A stretch of DNA of 9,576 nt from CAYUFF01 sp964444075 (GTDB taxonomy: Archaea > Aenigmatarchaeota > Aenigmatarchaeia > CG10238-14 > SCSR01), in the NCBI GenBank assembly GCA_964444075.1, contig CAYUFF010000033.1, positions 1 to 9,576 of the forward strand. Direction: 5' to 3'. A program made the translations under genes and the position numbers. Below are positions 1 to 6,209 of this stretch, one piece after another; position 1 is the stretch's first letter; each line of letters opens with the position of its first letter. The notes below the pieces were generated by a model. It saw only the letters and a list, made by a program, of their open reading frames with translations, did not search any database and was not told where the DNA came from.

Positions 1-565
1 TCTTTATACTCCTTTCGACGATTTTCGAAGCTAAGGAGGACGCTTCTTTCGCTGACACTCTGCTTTTGGCAACTTCGTTTAGACTCTTCTCCAAGAAGGA
101 CAACCTTTTCTCAAAGCCTTCTTTAAAATGCGCATAACCCTTAGCGGTAGTGTCAACTCTTTCACTCAATCTACCCACGAGTTTCTCTAATTTCCTTTGT
201 GAGGTGGAAAGTCGCGCAAAGTTTTGTCGAGTACCGTTCCTCAGCGAATCGAGGGATTGAGTCAAAGCCGTCAAACCACTCCTAAGCTCTTTAACGGCCC
301 TCTCGACAGAGAGGAGTTTCTCTCTAACGACAGACAAATCTTCGATAGAAGCTTTCTCTGTTTCAAGGGAACGTAGTTTTTTGTTTTGCTCGTTTATCTT
401 GTTTTTCAATTCTCCTACTCGGGCCTTTAAAAGCTTTTCTACGCCATCCACCCTAGCGATAAAGCTTCTTTGAAGGTTTTCCATTTCTCTTAACTTTTTA
501 GCAAGCTCTTTTTTCTCCGCTTTCAACTTTTTTATCGTTCCTATCACTCTTTCAAGGACTTTCAT
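1..565 (-). CDS. Coiled-coil protein, third gene of a coiled-coil operon (C-terminus beyond left edge)
   Basis: I do not recognise a family. The frame starts at ATG 565-563 and stays open for 188 codons to the left edge, so the C-terminal end is missing. The translation begins MKVLERVIGTIKKLKAEKKE and is almost entirely charged helix. Residues about 1-105 and 120-165 have regular hydrophobic spacing typical of coiled coils, with a Ser/Asn/Gly-richer break near residues 105-118. There is no signal peptide or membrane segment, so it is probably cytoplasmic. The start overlaps the stop of the gene before it in ATGA form (562-565). A strong Shine-Dalgarno, GGAGGT at 577-572, lies 6 bases upstream, so start choice and translational coupling are well supported. 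It probably works with the two preceding coiled-coil proteins. That partnership is inferred from gene order only. Confidence 0.85.
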   Translation of the reverse strand, partial: MKVLERVIGTIKKLKAEKKELAKKLREMENLQRSFIARVDGVEKLLKARVGELKNKINEQNKKLRSLETEKASIEDLSVVREKLLSVERAVKELRSGLTALTQSLDSLRNGTRQNFARLSTSQRKLEKLVGRLSERVDTTAKGYAHFKEGFEKRLSFLEKSLNEVAKSRVSAKEASSLASKIVERSIK

Positions 566-2102
566 TCTCCGACCTCCTCCAGCAACCTCGGCAGACCTTC
601 CATAGTTTTTTCTATTTCAGAAATCCTTTTTTCATACTTCTTCACCCTCTCCTCTATTTCTTTTACTTTTTCTTCCAAGAGATTCGAAAAAGTCGCACGA
701 ACGTTTTCCAGCTTCTTATCAAAAGTTTCACGCATTTCCTCTAGTTTCTTCAAAAGACCAAGGGAAGTCTCTCGATAGGCTGAAACTTCCTTCTCAACTT
801 TTCTTAAAATTTTGCTTTCAAGCGTTACAGATTCTTCGGATATGAGAGTTTTAGTTTGTCTCTGGGCTTCGCGCTCGCTCCTTCTGAGCATGTCCTTGAG
901 TTTTTCTATTNNNNNNNNNNNNNNNNNNNNNNNNNNNNNNNNNNNNNNNNNNNNNNNNNNNNNNNNNNNNNNNNNNNNNNNNNNNNNNNNNNNNNNNNNN
1001 NNNNNNNNNNACCGACTTTCCTCTCCACCTCCTCCAGGTAACCCTTCACGAGCTTTGGGAGTTGTCTCTGGGCTTCGCGCTCGCTCCTTCTGAGCATGTC
1101 CTTGAGTTTTTCTATTTCCTCCTTGAGCTTTTTCTCCTTCCTTTCTACCTCTGCCGATAAAGCCTTGAGCTCCTTCTTTGTCATCGAGGGCATCAGTTTG
1201 GCCATCTCCTTCCTGAGCTCGTTGCCTATGCTTTCCTTAGCATCGAGCAGCTCTGCGCGTACCTCTTCCCTCAGTCTCTTCACGGCTTCCACATCCTTCT
1301 CGACCTCTTCGAACGTAGAAGATAGCTCCTTCAGTTCCTTCCTTATCCAGCCGACGCGCTCGTTGACGAGAGTACCGACTTTCCTCTCCACCTCCTCCAG
1401 GTAACCCTTCACGAGCTTTGGGAGTTGTGCTTCTACGTTCTCCTCAAGTTTGCTTACGAACTTTTCATGCACAGACTTTTCGACCGCTTTACGAAGGCCT
1501 TTATGAAAATCAAAAACTTTTTTACTCAGTCCTTCAGCCTCCTTTTTTAACTTCTCGTTAGACTTGATAATTCGTCTCGTATCCTCTTCCAACTTTTTTA
1601 TTCCTACAAAGATTTCCCTTAGCTTCTTTTCGACTTCCTCCTTCACCTTTGAGGCGATTATCCTATCGCTTGAAGCTAAGAAATCTTTCATCTCCCCAAT
1701 CTCTGGAAACACCTTCTCTATCGGTTTTTTTACTTCTTTCTCCAGCGCCGCTAACCTGGTGTTAAGGTCTTCGAATTTTTCAGAAAGCTTTTCGATAACG
1801 CTCTCCCATATTTCCATCTTTTTGATTTCTGGCAACTCCGTAATTTCCTTCATCCTCTCCTCTACTTCCTTTCTTACAGCAGCGAGAATTTCCTCTTTGA
1901 ACCTTTTTGTGACCGGTGTCTCTTTAACCTTTGACAACCTTTCTTCCATTTCCTTCAGCTTAAAATCGACTTTTTTCTCTACGTCCTCAACCCTTCTTGC
2001 TAATTCTTCTATTTCTTCGACTTCACCGTACCTTTTAGAGAGCTCTTCTACCAAAGAAGCCAACCTTTTGTATTTCTCGGTAATCTCCTCTTCTTCGACC
2101 AT
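562..2102 (-). CDS. Long coiled-coil protein with a 121-residue tandem duplication, interrupted by an assembly gap
   Basis: No recognised family. The frame runs from ATG 2102-2100, through a 100-N gap (911-1010), to TGA 564-562. As deposited the gap breaks the frame, but the two sides share repeated sequence. Filling the gap from the visible copy gives one uninterrupted protein of about 565 aa. Almost the whole length is Lys/Glu/Leu/Val-rich helix with coiled-coil spacing. There is no Gly-rich Walker motif, so it is not an SMC or Rad50 ATPase. There is no signal peptide or membrane segment. The segment starting QLPKLVKGYLEEVERKVG occurs at residues 226 and 347, exactly 121 residues apart. The start has an AGGAGG ribosome site at 2116-2111, 8 bases upstream, inside the last codons of the preceding gene. 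A structural or scaffold role is likely, but that is inferred from composition. Confidence 0.8.
856..1428 (-). repeat. Tandem duplication, 363-base period (121 codons), inside the coiled-coil gene
   Basis: The visible whole unit lies at about 1066-1428. Its ends reappear as 1011-1065 (copy of 1374-1428) and 856-910 (copy of 1062-1116). The offset 1374 minus 1011 is 363 bases, exactly 121 codons, so the duplication is in frame. The two breakpoints share TTGT (856-859 and 1425-1428), and these same four bases form the internal junction at 1062-1065. This is a microhomology signature. Only one copy body is resolved, so the copies are probably identical and the copy number could exceed two. Confidence 0.8.
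911..1010. other. Assembly gap of exactly 100 N (placeholder length)
   Basis: The run is exactly 100 N, the usual placeholder for a gap of unknown size. The 55 bases before it (856-910) recur at 1062-1116, and the 55 bases after it (1011-1065) recur at 1374-1428. Both matches end after exactly 55 bases, which suggests contigs from a de Bruijn graph with k = 55. If the visible repeat body is the missing piece, the true gap is the 257 bases equivalent to 1117-1373. Inserting that length restores the reading frame. Confidence 0.95.
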
Positions 2103-2104
2103 TT

Positions 2105-2353
2105 TTAAATCCTCCTAAACAATTTTTTAATCCTTTTCCATACTTCTTCCCTTTCTTCTATGCTCTCCTTAACGGTCTCTATCTCTTCTTTCAATTTTTT
2201 TATCTCCTCCTCTATTCCATGGTTCAAAACTTTTTCTCCCGCCTCTAGTTGCACATATTTTTTCATCTTTTCCGACAGTCTACGATACTTGAAAAGTAGG
2301 AGGAATATCACAGCCATGAGTACAACTATTATCGCAAAAAGTACACTTTCCAT
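2105..2353 (-). CDS. Small membrane-anchored coiled-coil protein (82 aa)
   Basis: No named family recognised. Residues 3-22 (VLFAIIVVLMAVIFLLLF core) form one strongly hydrophobic transmembrane helix, followed by the positive cluster KYRR. This orientation predicts a cytoplasmic C-terminal part. Residues about 25-80 are charged helix, and 46-78 (EEEIKKLKEEIETVKES and on) have clear coiled-coil spacing. It is the first gene of the minus-strand operon. Its stop lies 2 bases before the next start, and its last Arg-Arg codons supply that gene's AGGAGG ribosome site. The natural reading is a membrane tether for the coiled-coil proteins encoded downstream, but that is inference. The start at 2353 has no ribosome site and a TATA-like box about 30 bases upstream, which fits a leaderless transcript. 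Confidence 0.82.
   Translation of the reverse strand: MESVLFAIIVVLMAVIFLLLFKYRRLSEKMKKYVQLEAGEKVLNHGIEEEIKKLKEEIETVKESIEEREEVWKRIKKLFRRI
2111..2116 (-). promoter_or_regulatory. Shine-Dalgarno AGGAGG for the long coiled-coil gene
   Basis: AGGAGG on the minus strand lies 8 bases before ATG 2102-2100. It coincides with the two Arg codons near the end of the upstream 82-aa gene. It fixes the start of the long coiled-coil protein and indicates that the two genes are translated from one message. Confidence 0.75.
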
Positions 2354-2375
2354 AATTAAAATATGAATTTGAAAT

Positions 2376-2390
2376 CATAATAAAATTAAA
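2376..2390 (-). promoter_or_regulatory. Candidate TATA box for the coiled-coil operon
   Basis: The minus strand reads TTTAATTTTATTATG here, with the A+T-rich TTTAATTTTA part 28-37 bases upstream of ATG 2353. Archaeal TATA boxes lie about 25-30 bases before the transcription start, so the message would be leaderless or nearly so, matching the absence of a ribosome site. The whole region is A+T-rich, so the exact box is uncertain. Confidence 0.35.
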
Positions 2391-2463
2391 GCTATAGACT
2401 AATGATTTTCTGTTCAAACGGCGATAGAATTAAAAAAATTTAAAATGGAGTTTTTGAAAAAAG

Positions 2464-2476
2464 TTTTTTATATTAA
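2464..2476 (+). promoter_or_regulatory. Candidate archaeal TATA box for the 2510-3828 cassette
   Basis: The sequence TTTTTATATTAAA is preceded by a purine run (GAAAAAAG, 2457-2464) that could serve as a BRE. Its centre lies about 40 bases before ATG 2510, giving a predicted leader of about 10-15 bases. No Shine-Dalgarno lies before the ATG. The 2354-2509 spacer is the only candidate promoter region between the two divergent operons. Confidence 0.5.
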
Positions 2477-2509
2477 ATTATTTTATTCAAAAATCTGAAA
2501 CATTAAACA

Positions 2510-3205
2510 ATGCCTTCCAGACTCTGGGAGTTCGATAAGTTTTGGGTAATTTGGTGCAGCTGCCTAGACCAATGCAGGACTTTGAAACAAATCCAGAGAA
2601 TATGGGGGTATAAAGGCAACGCCCTGTACCAAAAAGGAGAAAGGCTGCCTCTCTGGAAGGAGATGGTGGAAAAGGGAGTGTTGGAGGAAAGAGGAGTAAT
2701 CAAGAAAAGGGGAGTAAGCGGAAAGCTTCTTTACGGAAAGATGGGATGGGTGGAAAATTATCTTAGTGAGTTGCTCACTACGCTGAAGTACGAAAACAAC
2801 AATCCTTTACCTTTCGATTTGATGGAATGTTTTTCCGATAAGACTTTGCTCGTCAAATACTTGGAGGAAAATAGGAGAAACTTTTTCTCCATAGAAAACC
2901 TCAAAACTTTGTTCGGAAACAAAGAAAACCTGAAAAATTATGGAAACTTAGCACTCTTTTCTCCGATAGCGAGTATCCTTTTGGTTTCTTTCACCTCTTT
3001 TCTTTCTAGCGAAGGTTTGTCAGAGGATGTGCTCTCTCTCGTCTTTCAGCCTTTAATCTTCCAACCCAATTTTTGCGTAAATTTCCTGGGTTACTTTCAG
3101 AATGTGACGAAAAGTTTGAAGCCAGAAACCGTTCCGACCGGCCTCGTGTCTAAAAAAAGACTCTTTAGGGTTTTGAGAAAATATTCTTTCGTGGTGAAAG
3201 TGTGA
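2510..3205 (+). CDS. Probable winged-helix DNA-binding protein (231 aa)
   Basis: No specific family recognised. Residues about 9-85 look like a winged helix-turn-helix. A first helix (FWVIWCSCLDQC) is followed by TLKQIQRIWGYKGNALYQ (25-42) in the helix-turn-recognition-helix position. Then comes LWKEMVEKGVLEERG, and a likely wing with KKRGVSGKLLYGK (65-77). The remaining 145 residues are mixed helix with hydrophobic stretches (for example 146-164, ALFSPIASILLVSFTSFLS) but no clear membrane span and no recognised domain. It heads a plus-strand cassette, and its TGA overlaps the GTG start of the exported Ig-like protein (GTGA at 3202-3205). A regulator of its own cassette is plausible. The winged-helix call rests on sequence pattern alone. 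Confidence 0.75.
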   Translation: MPSRLWEFDKFWVIWCSCLDQCRTLKQIQRIWGYKGNALYQKGERLPLWKEMVEKGVLEERGVIKKRGVSGKLLYGKMGWVENYLSELLTTLKYENNNPLPFDLMECFSDKTLLVKYLEENRRNFFSIENLKTLFGNKENLKNYGNLALFSPIASILLVSFTSFLSSEGLSEDVLSLVFQPLIFQPNFCVNFLGYFQNVTKSLKPETVPTGLVSKKRLFRVLRKYSFVVKV

Positions 3206-3636
3206 AAAGAGTTGTCATTTCGCTAACACTAGCGTTTGTATTCTTGCTCGTGGGTTACTTTTGTTGCGAGAGATCGTTCTTTGAGGAAAGGTCCCTGCAA
3301 GTGCCCTTACCCCTCAGTCTGTGTATAAACCTTACTAAGAACGAGTTTCACCCTGGTGAAACTGTGGATTTCGATGTTATCGTTTACTGGAATAGGAGTC
3401 CTGAAAGGGTAACCTCGCTCGTGTATGCCATCGAAACCAAAGAAGGACTCCTTTGGTTCAAAAGGGTAAGCAACGTAAGCTTGGCTAAAGGCAAAAACAC
3501 GTTCCACTACACTTTTTCTTTACCCGAATCTTACGATTCGAGTGGGATAAAGAAAGGTAACAACACGATTACTGCCATTATCGTAGCAAGGGACGTTGTG
3601 TTGAACGAAAGTAAAAAAATTTTGTTGGTGGAGTGA
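3202..3636 (+). CDS. Small exported or N-terminally anchored Ig-like protein (144 aa)
   Basis: The protein has a short positive N-terminus, a hydrophobic stretch at residues 5-19 (VISLTLAFVFLLVGY), and then Cys-Cys. This is a signal peptide or membrane anchor. Residues about 36-143 look like a single beta-sandwich domain of the Ig/CARDB-like kind. The marks are LCINLTKNEFHPGETVDFDV, an alternating-hydrophobic strand pattern, GKNTFHYTFSLPE, and a final strand near 121-131. Several N-glycosylation sequons (NLT 43, NVS 91, NNT 120, NES 135) fit an extracellular location in an archaeon. The start is GTG at 3202, overlapping the upstream stop. The next gene begins directly after its TGA. The Cys-Cys is not preceded by a convincing lipobox. 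Function is unknown. Confidence 0.75.
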   Translation: MKRVVISLTLAFVFLLVGYFCCERSFFEERSLQVPLPLSLCINLTKNEFHPGETVDFDVIVYWNRSPERVTSLVYAIETKEGLLWFKRVSNVSLAKGKNTFHYTFSLPESYDSSGIKKGNNTITAIIVARDVVLNESKKILLVE

Positions 3637-3828
3637 ATGTTCTTTGGAGGTTTTTCCTACACGAACAAAAAAGGTGAAAAGTATTGGCTTCATAGAACGA
3701 CTAAGGGTAGGGTCACCCTCTATTACTTCTCGAAAGACCCAAGGGATGCCATCCCCCTTCCCCCAGGATTTATAGTAGTAGAGAATCCTCATACGGGTTT
3801 GCCTGTTCTGAAAAAGAGAAGAGGATAA
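3637..3828 (+). CDS. Conserved-looking 63-aa protein of unknown function
   Basis: This compact soluble protein starts at ATG 3637, immediately after the previous stop, with GGTGGAG at 3627-3633 as a ribosome site. It reads as a small mostly-beta domain: an aromatic N-terminus, GEKYWLHRTTKGRVTLYYFS (13-32), a Pro-rich turn DAIPLPPGF (37-45), then VVENPHTGLPVLKK (47-60). From memory, small archaeal and bacterial proteins share the pattern 'LH..., YFF/YYFSK, LP.GY.VVEN..TGLP.LKK'. I believe this is a widespread uncharacterised family, but I cannot confirm it here. There is no signal peptide or membrane segment. Its place directly after an exported protein and a putative regulator does not reveal its job. 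Confidence 0.75.
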   Translation: MFFGGFSYTNKKGEKYWLHRTTKGRVTLYYFSKDPRDAIPLPPGFIVVENPHTGLPVLKKRRG

Positions 3829-3842
3829 AGCATTTCGTGGAA

Positions 3843-3856
3843 GACTTTCCAAAGTC
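3843..3856. repeat. Short inverted repeat GACTTT-CC-AAAGTC
   Basis: Six-base arms flank a two-base centre, 15 bases after the stop of the 63-aa gene and about 95 bases before the next start. It is too tight for a good hairpin and there is no T-run, so it could be a protein-binding site or chance. Confidence 0.25.
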
Positions 3857-3907
3857 CTTGTGTCGCTAACCATCAACTTACAAAAAATTCGTTCGAGAGA
3901 GCTTTAA

Positions 3908-3947
3908 AAAAGAAAATTAAGTTTTTTAGATACCAAAAGAAAATTAA
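3908..3947 (+). promoter_or_regulatory. Promoter region of the large surface protein, with a 13-base direct repeat
   Basis: AAAAGAAAATTAA occurs at 3908-3920 and again at 3935-3947, 27 bases apart. Between them lies TTTTTTAGA (3922-3930), a TATA-like box about 25 bases before ATG 3951. No Shine-Dalgarno precedes the ATG, so a leaderless message is likely. The repeat could be a paired factor site but may reflect A+T richness. Confidence 0.4.
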
Positions 3948-3950
3948 ATT

Positions 3951-6206
3951 ATGGGAAGCTCACGAAGCTCTTTGGTAATCTTTATTGTCCTTTTTTGCGT
4001 ACACTTATTCTTTCAAGGAAGTGTAGTCAAGGGAGAACCTTTTATACTAAACTACTCCGTATCCCCGAGTTTAGTTTGGGTCGATGGCTCCGTAGACATC
4101 CGTCTCCAATGCTACTCCAACTCGTCCAACGAAACTTTGAAGGCATGGTTAGAGTTAAAGAACCCGATTTCGAAAAAAATCGAACTCGTTAAAAGTGCGG
4201 GAGAGTTTAAGGCTTCTTACTCGACGTTTCCTTATTTAGGAGAGTATTCAGGCGTCCTTGTATGCAGCGACAATGTCAGTAGCGTAACGGAAGAGGTTGG
4301 GTTTGTGGTGCGAGACCTTCGCGTAAGCATAGTCGGTATAGAGCCGCAAACCATCTACCCAGATTCCTCGTTGAAAGTATTCTTAAAAGTCAAAGAGGTG
4401 GGAGACGGAGAAGAAGAAATTAAAGAGGGTGTAAAATTTAAGGTGTTTGTGGACGGTTCGCGAATCTTTGCAGATTACTTTTTCGACAACGTTAACGGTA
4501 GATGGGTCGTTCTTCCTCAAAAGCTAAAAGAAGGTGAGCACAGAGTAGAAGTAGAAGTCGACTATCAGGATGTTAAAAGAAAAGCCTTCACGCAGATAAG
4601 GGTTAACCCCGTCCTATCCCTTCTCGTAACTTCCGTTACTCATGAGGTATTGCCAAACCAAGAACTGACGATCGGTCTTCGAGCATCGTACAGAGGCAAC
4701 TCGACTTCTTTAAAACTTCTTACTCTAACTCCCGAAATCGACGGAGAGGAAATAAAGATACTCCGCGTTGGAGATAGTAGTTTAACAATCCTTCTTCCCG
4801 AAAAACCACCTGGAGAACACGAGTTAAAGATAACTGCCACCTATAAAGGCTACGATGCTACGATTTCCTTTTCTTTAGAGTATGTTTTGCCTGTCACAGG
4901 AAATCTAGTCGACGCTGAAGGTAGGAGTGTAAGCGGTATATTAACGTTTTCAAAACCTGGCTATTCTAAACACATAACTGTCAACGGGCCGTACTCTGGT
5001 TACGTACCTAAGGGTGTGTACGACGTTGAGTTTTCTTCTCCTGAGTTTAAGATAGTTTTGACGAACGTTAAAGTTGAGAGTGAATGGGAAGACTGGTTAA
5101 AGATAGATATTTTCGGAAAAGACGTTAAGGTTCCTGGCCTCAAGGTTGCTGGAGGAGCAGCAATAGAGTTTGCTCACGATTTCGAAAAAGCTAACATAGA
5201 AATTGGATACGATTCGAGAGTAATTCTCAACGAGTTACTCATCAAGGTGTACGCCTGCGAGAATTGGAACTTTAAAGCGAGAAAATGCGTGGCCGGATGG
5301 AAAGAGGTTGAGGCTGAGGTCGACACGATAAGGGATGTGGTTAAGTTTAGCGTTACCCACCTCTCTGCGTTCGTCGTAGGAGAGATGTCGAGGCTGAAAG
5401 TAATTTTTACGACAGATAAAGATCGATACTTTTTGAACGAGCCCATCAACGTCAAGGGCATTGTGAGAGACGACCGAGGAAGGCCCGTGGAGGATGCCAA
5501 CGTGACTTACGAGTTCGACGGTATCAAGGGTAACACTTTTACCGACAAAGATGGTATATTCACCTTTTCCATAATCTCTCCTGCCAAGGAAGGTGAGTTC
5601 ACCATTACCCTTGAAGCGACGAAGACTAACTATCTACCTGACACCTCGAGCAAAAAAATATCCGTAGTAGCGAGAAAAGACTTGGCGATAATCTTCGGTG
5701 TCCAACAAACCATAGAGGCGGGTAAAAATCAAACTCTCCACATAAAAATTATGAACTCGGGCCAAACCGATTTACACAACTTAAGGATAAGAATAAGCGG
5801 TTTACCAGAAGATTGGTTCGATTTCCATCCGGAGAAAAAAAGCATCTTGGGCGTGGGGGAAGAAGTGGACGTAAAGTTGAAAATTAACGCTCCTCGCGAA
5901 CTCGAACCAAAAACCTATGTGGTAAAAGTCGACGTCGTTACAGACGAAATTGAGAAGAGTGATTCCTTCGTACTCATCCTTCAACCGCCTCCTTCGTTAA
6001 TTTCTGAAAAAATGAAAAAGGGAAAACCCCAACCGTTAACTGGGTTTTTCTCTTTTCTCATAGCCCAAATAAGCAAGGTAAAATGGTTGGTACTCCTTTC
6101 GGTCGGAGTGGTAGGCGGGGTGATTCTGCTGTCCAAGACAAGAGGAAAAAAAGGTATACTGGAGAAAAGGAAGAAAATGATTAGAAGGTACGGAAGCTGG
6201 AGGTGA
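3951..6206 (+). CDS. Secreted, membrane-anchored multi-domain Ig-like surface protein (751 aa)
   Basis: Residues 1-28 form a signal peptide (hydrophobic 8-22). Residues about 29-120, 122-218 and 219-310 look like three beta-sandwich (Ig-like) repeats. Residues about 312-388 resemble a carboxypeptidase-regulatory or prealbumin-like fold (VTGNLVDAEGRSVSGILTFS). Residues about 395-478 end in VKFSVTHLSAFVV, like the close of ZU5-type domains. Residues about 481-573 hold another regulatory-like Ig fold (GIVRDDRGRPVEDANVTYEF). Residues about 576-677 match the NEW3/CARDB style (GLPEDWF, then GVGEEVDVKLKINAP). A single transmembrane helix at about 711-728 and an Arg/Lys-rich tail (729-751) predict a type I topology with a short cytoplasmic end. 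There is no catalytic motif. A cell-surface, adhesion or envelope role is likely. It has its own promoter and ends 3 bases from the convergent MinD-like gene. Confidence 0.85.
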   Translation: MGSSRSSLVIFIVLFCVHLFFQGSVVKGEPFILNYSVSPSLVWVDGSVDIRLQCYSNSSNETLKAWLELKNPISKKIELVKSAGEFKASYSTFPYLGEYSGVLVCSDNVSSVTEEVGFVVRDLRVSIVGIEPQTIYPDSSLKVFLKVKEVGDGEEEIKEGVKFKVFVDGSRIFADYFFDNVNGRWVVLPQKLKEGEHRVEVEVDYQDVKRKAFTQIRVNPVLSLLVTSVTHEVLPNQELTIGLRASYRGNSTSLKLLTLTPEIDGEEIKILRVGDSSLTILLPEKPPGEHELKITATYKGYDATISFSLEYVLPVTGNLVDAEGRSVSGILTFSKPGYSKHITVNGPYSGYVPKGVYDVEFSSPEFKIVLTNVKVESEWEDWLKIDIFGKDVKVPGLKVAGGAAIEFAHDFEKANIEIGYDSRVILNELLIKVYACENWNFKARKCVAGWKEVEAEVDTIRDVVKFSVTHLSAFVVGEMSRLKVIFTTDKDRYFLNEPINVKGIVRDDRGRPVEDANVTYEFDGIKGNTFTDKDGIFTFSIISPAKEGEFTITLEATKTNYLPDTSSKKISVVARKDLAIIFGVQQTIEAGKNQTLHIKIMNSGQTDLHNLRIRISGLPEDWFDFHPEKKSILGVGEEVDVKLKINAPRELEPKTYVVKVDVVTDEIEKSDSFVLILQPPPSLISEKMKKGKPQPLTGFFSFLIAQISKVKWLVLLSVGVVGGVILLSKTRGKKGILEKRKKMIRRYGSWR

Positions 6207-6209
6207 TGG

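Noticed and set aside
812..1404. Plus-strand open frames running through or beside the N gap
   Set aside because: They mirror the repeat and the coiled-coil frame, contain unknown bases, and lack ribosome sites or promoters.
856..1428. CRISPR array or mobile element at the repeated sequence
   Set aside because: The 55-base matches are the overlapping ends of one coding tandem duplication, not regularly spaced repeats. No terminal inverted repeats or transposase are seen.
562..2102. SMC/Rad50-type ATPase
   Set aside because: Only coiled coil is visible. There is no Walker A, Walker B or signature motif at either end of the reconstructed protein.
1564..2118. 184-aa Ser/Phe-rich open frame on the plus strand
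   Set aside because: It is the antisense of the coiled-coil gene. Lys and Glu codons read backwards give Phe, Leu and Ser codons and few stops, so the frame is a by-product of composition.
3202..3300. Possible lipoprotein signal (Cys-Cys after the hydrophobic stretch of the 144-aa protein)
   Set aside because: The residues before the cysteines (GYF) do not fit a lipobox, so only a signal peptide or membrane anchor is claimed.
3520..3876. 118-aa minus-strand frame antisense to the Ig-like and 63-aa genes
   Set aside because: It lies opposite two well-supported genes with coupled starts, and its translation shows no domain-like pattern.
5174..5500. 108-aa minus-strand frame within the surface-protein gene
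   Set aside because: Antisense to a continuous, domain-like 751-aa protein, with no start signals.
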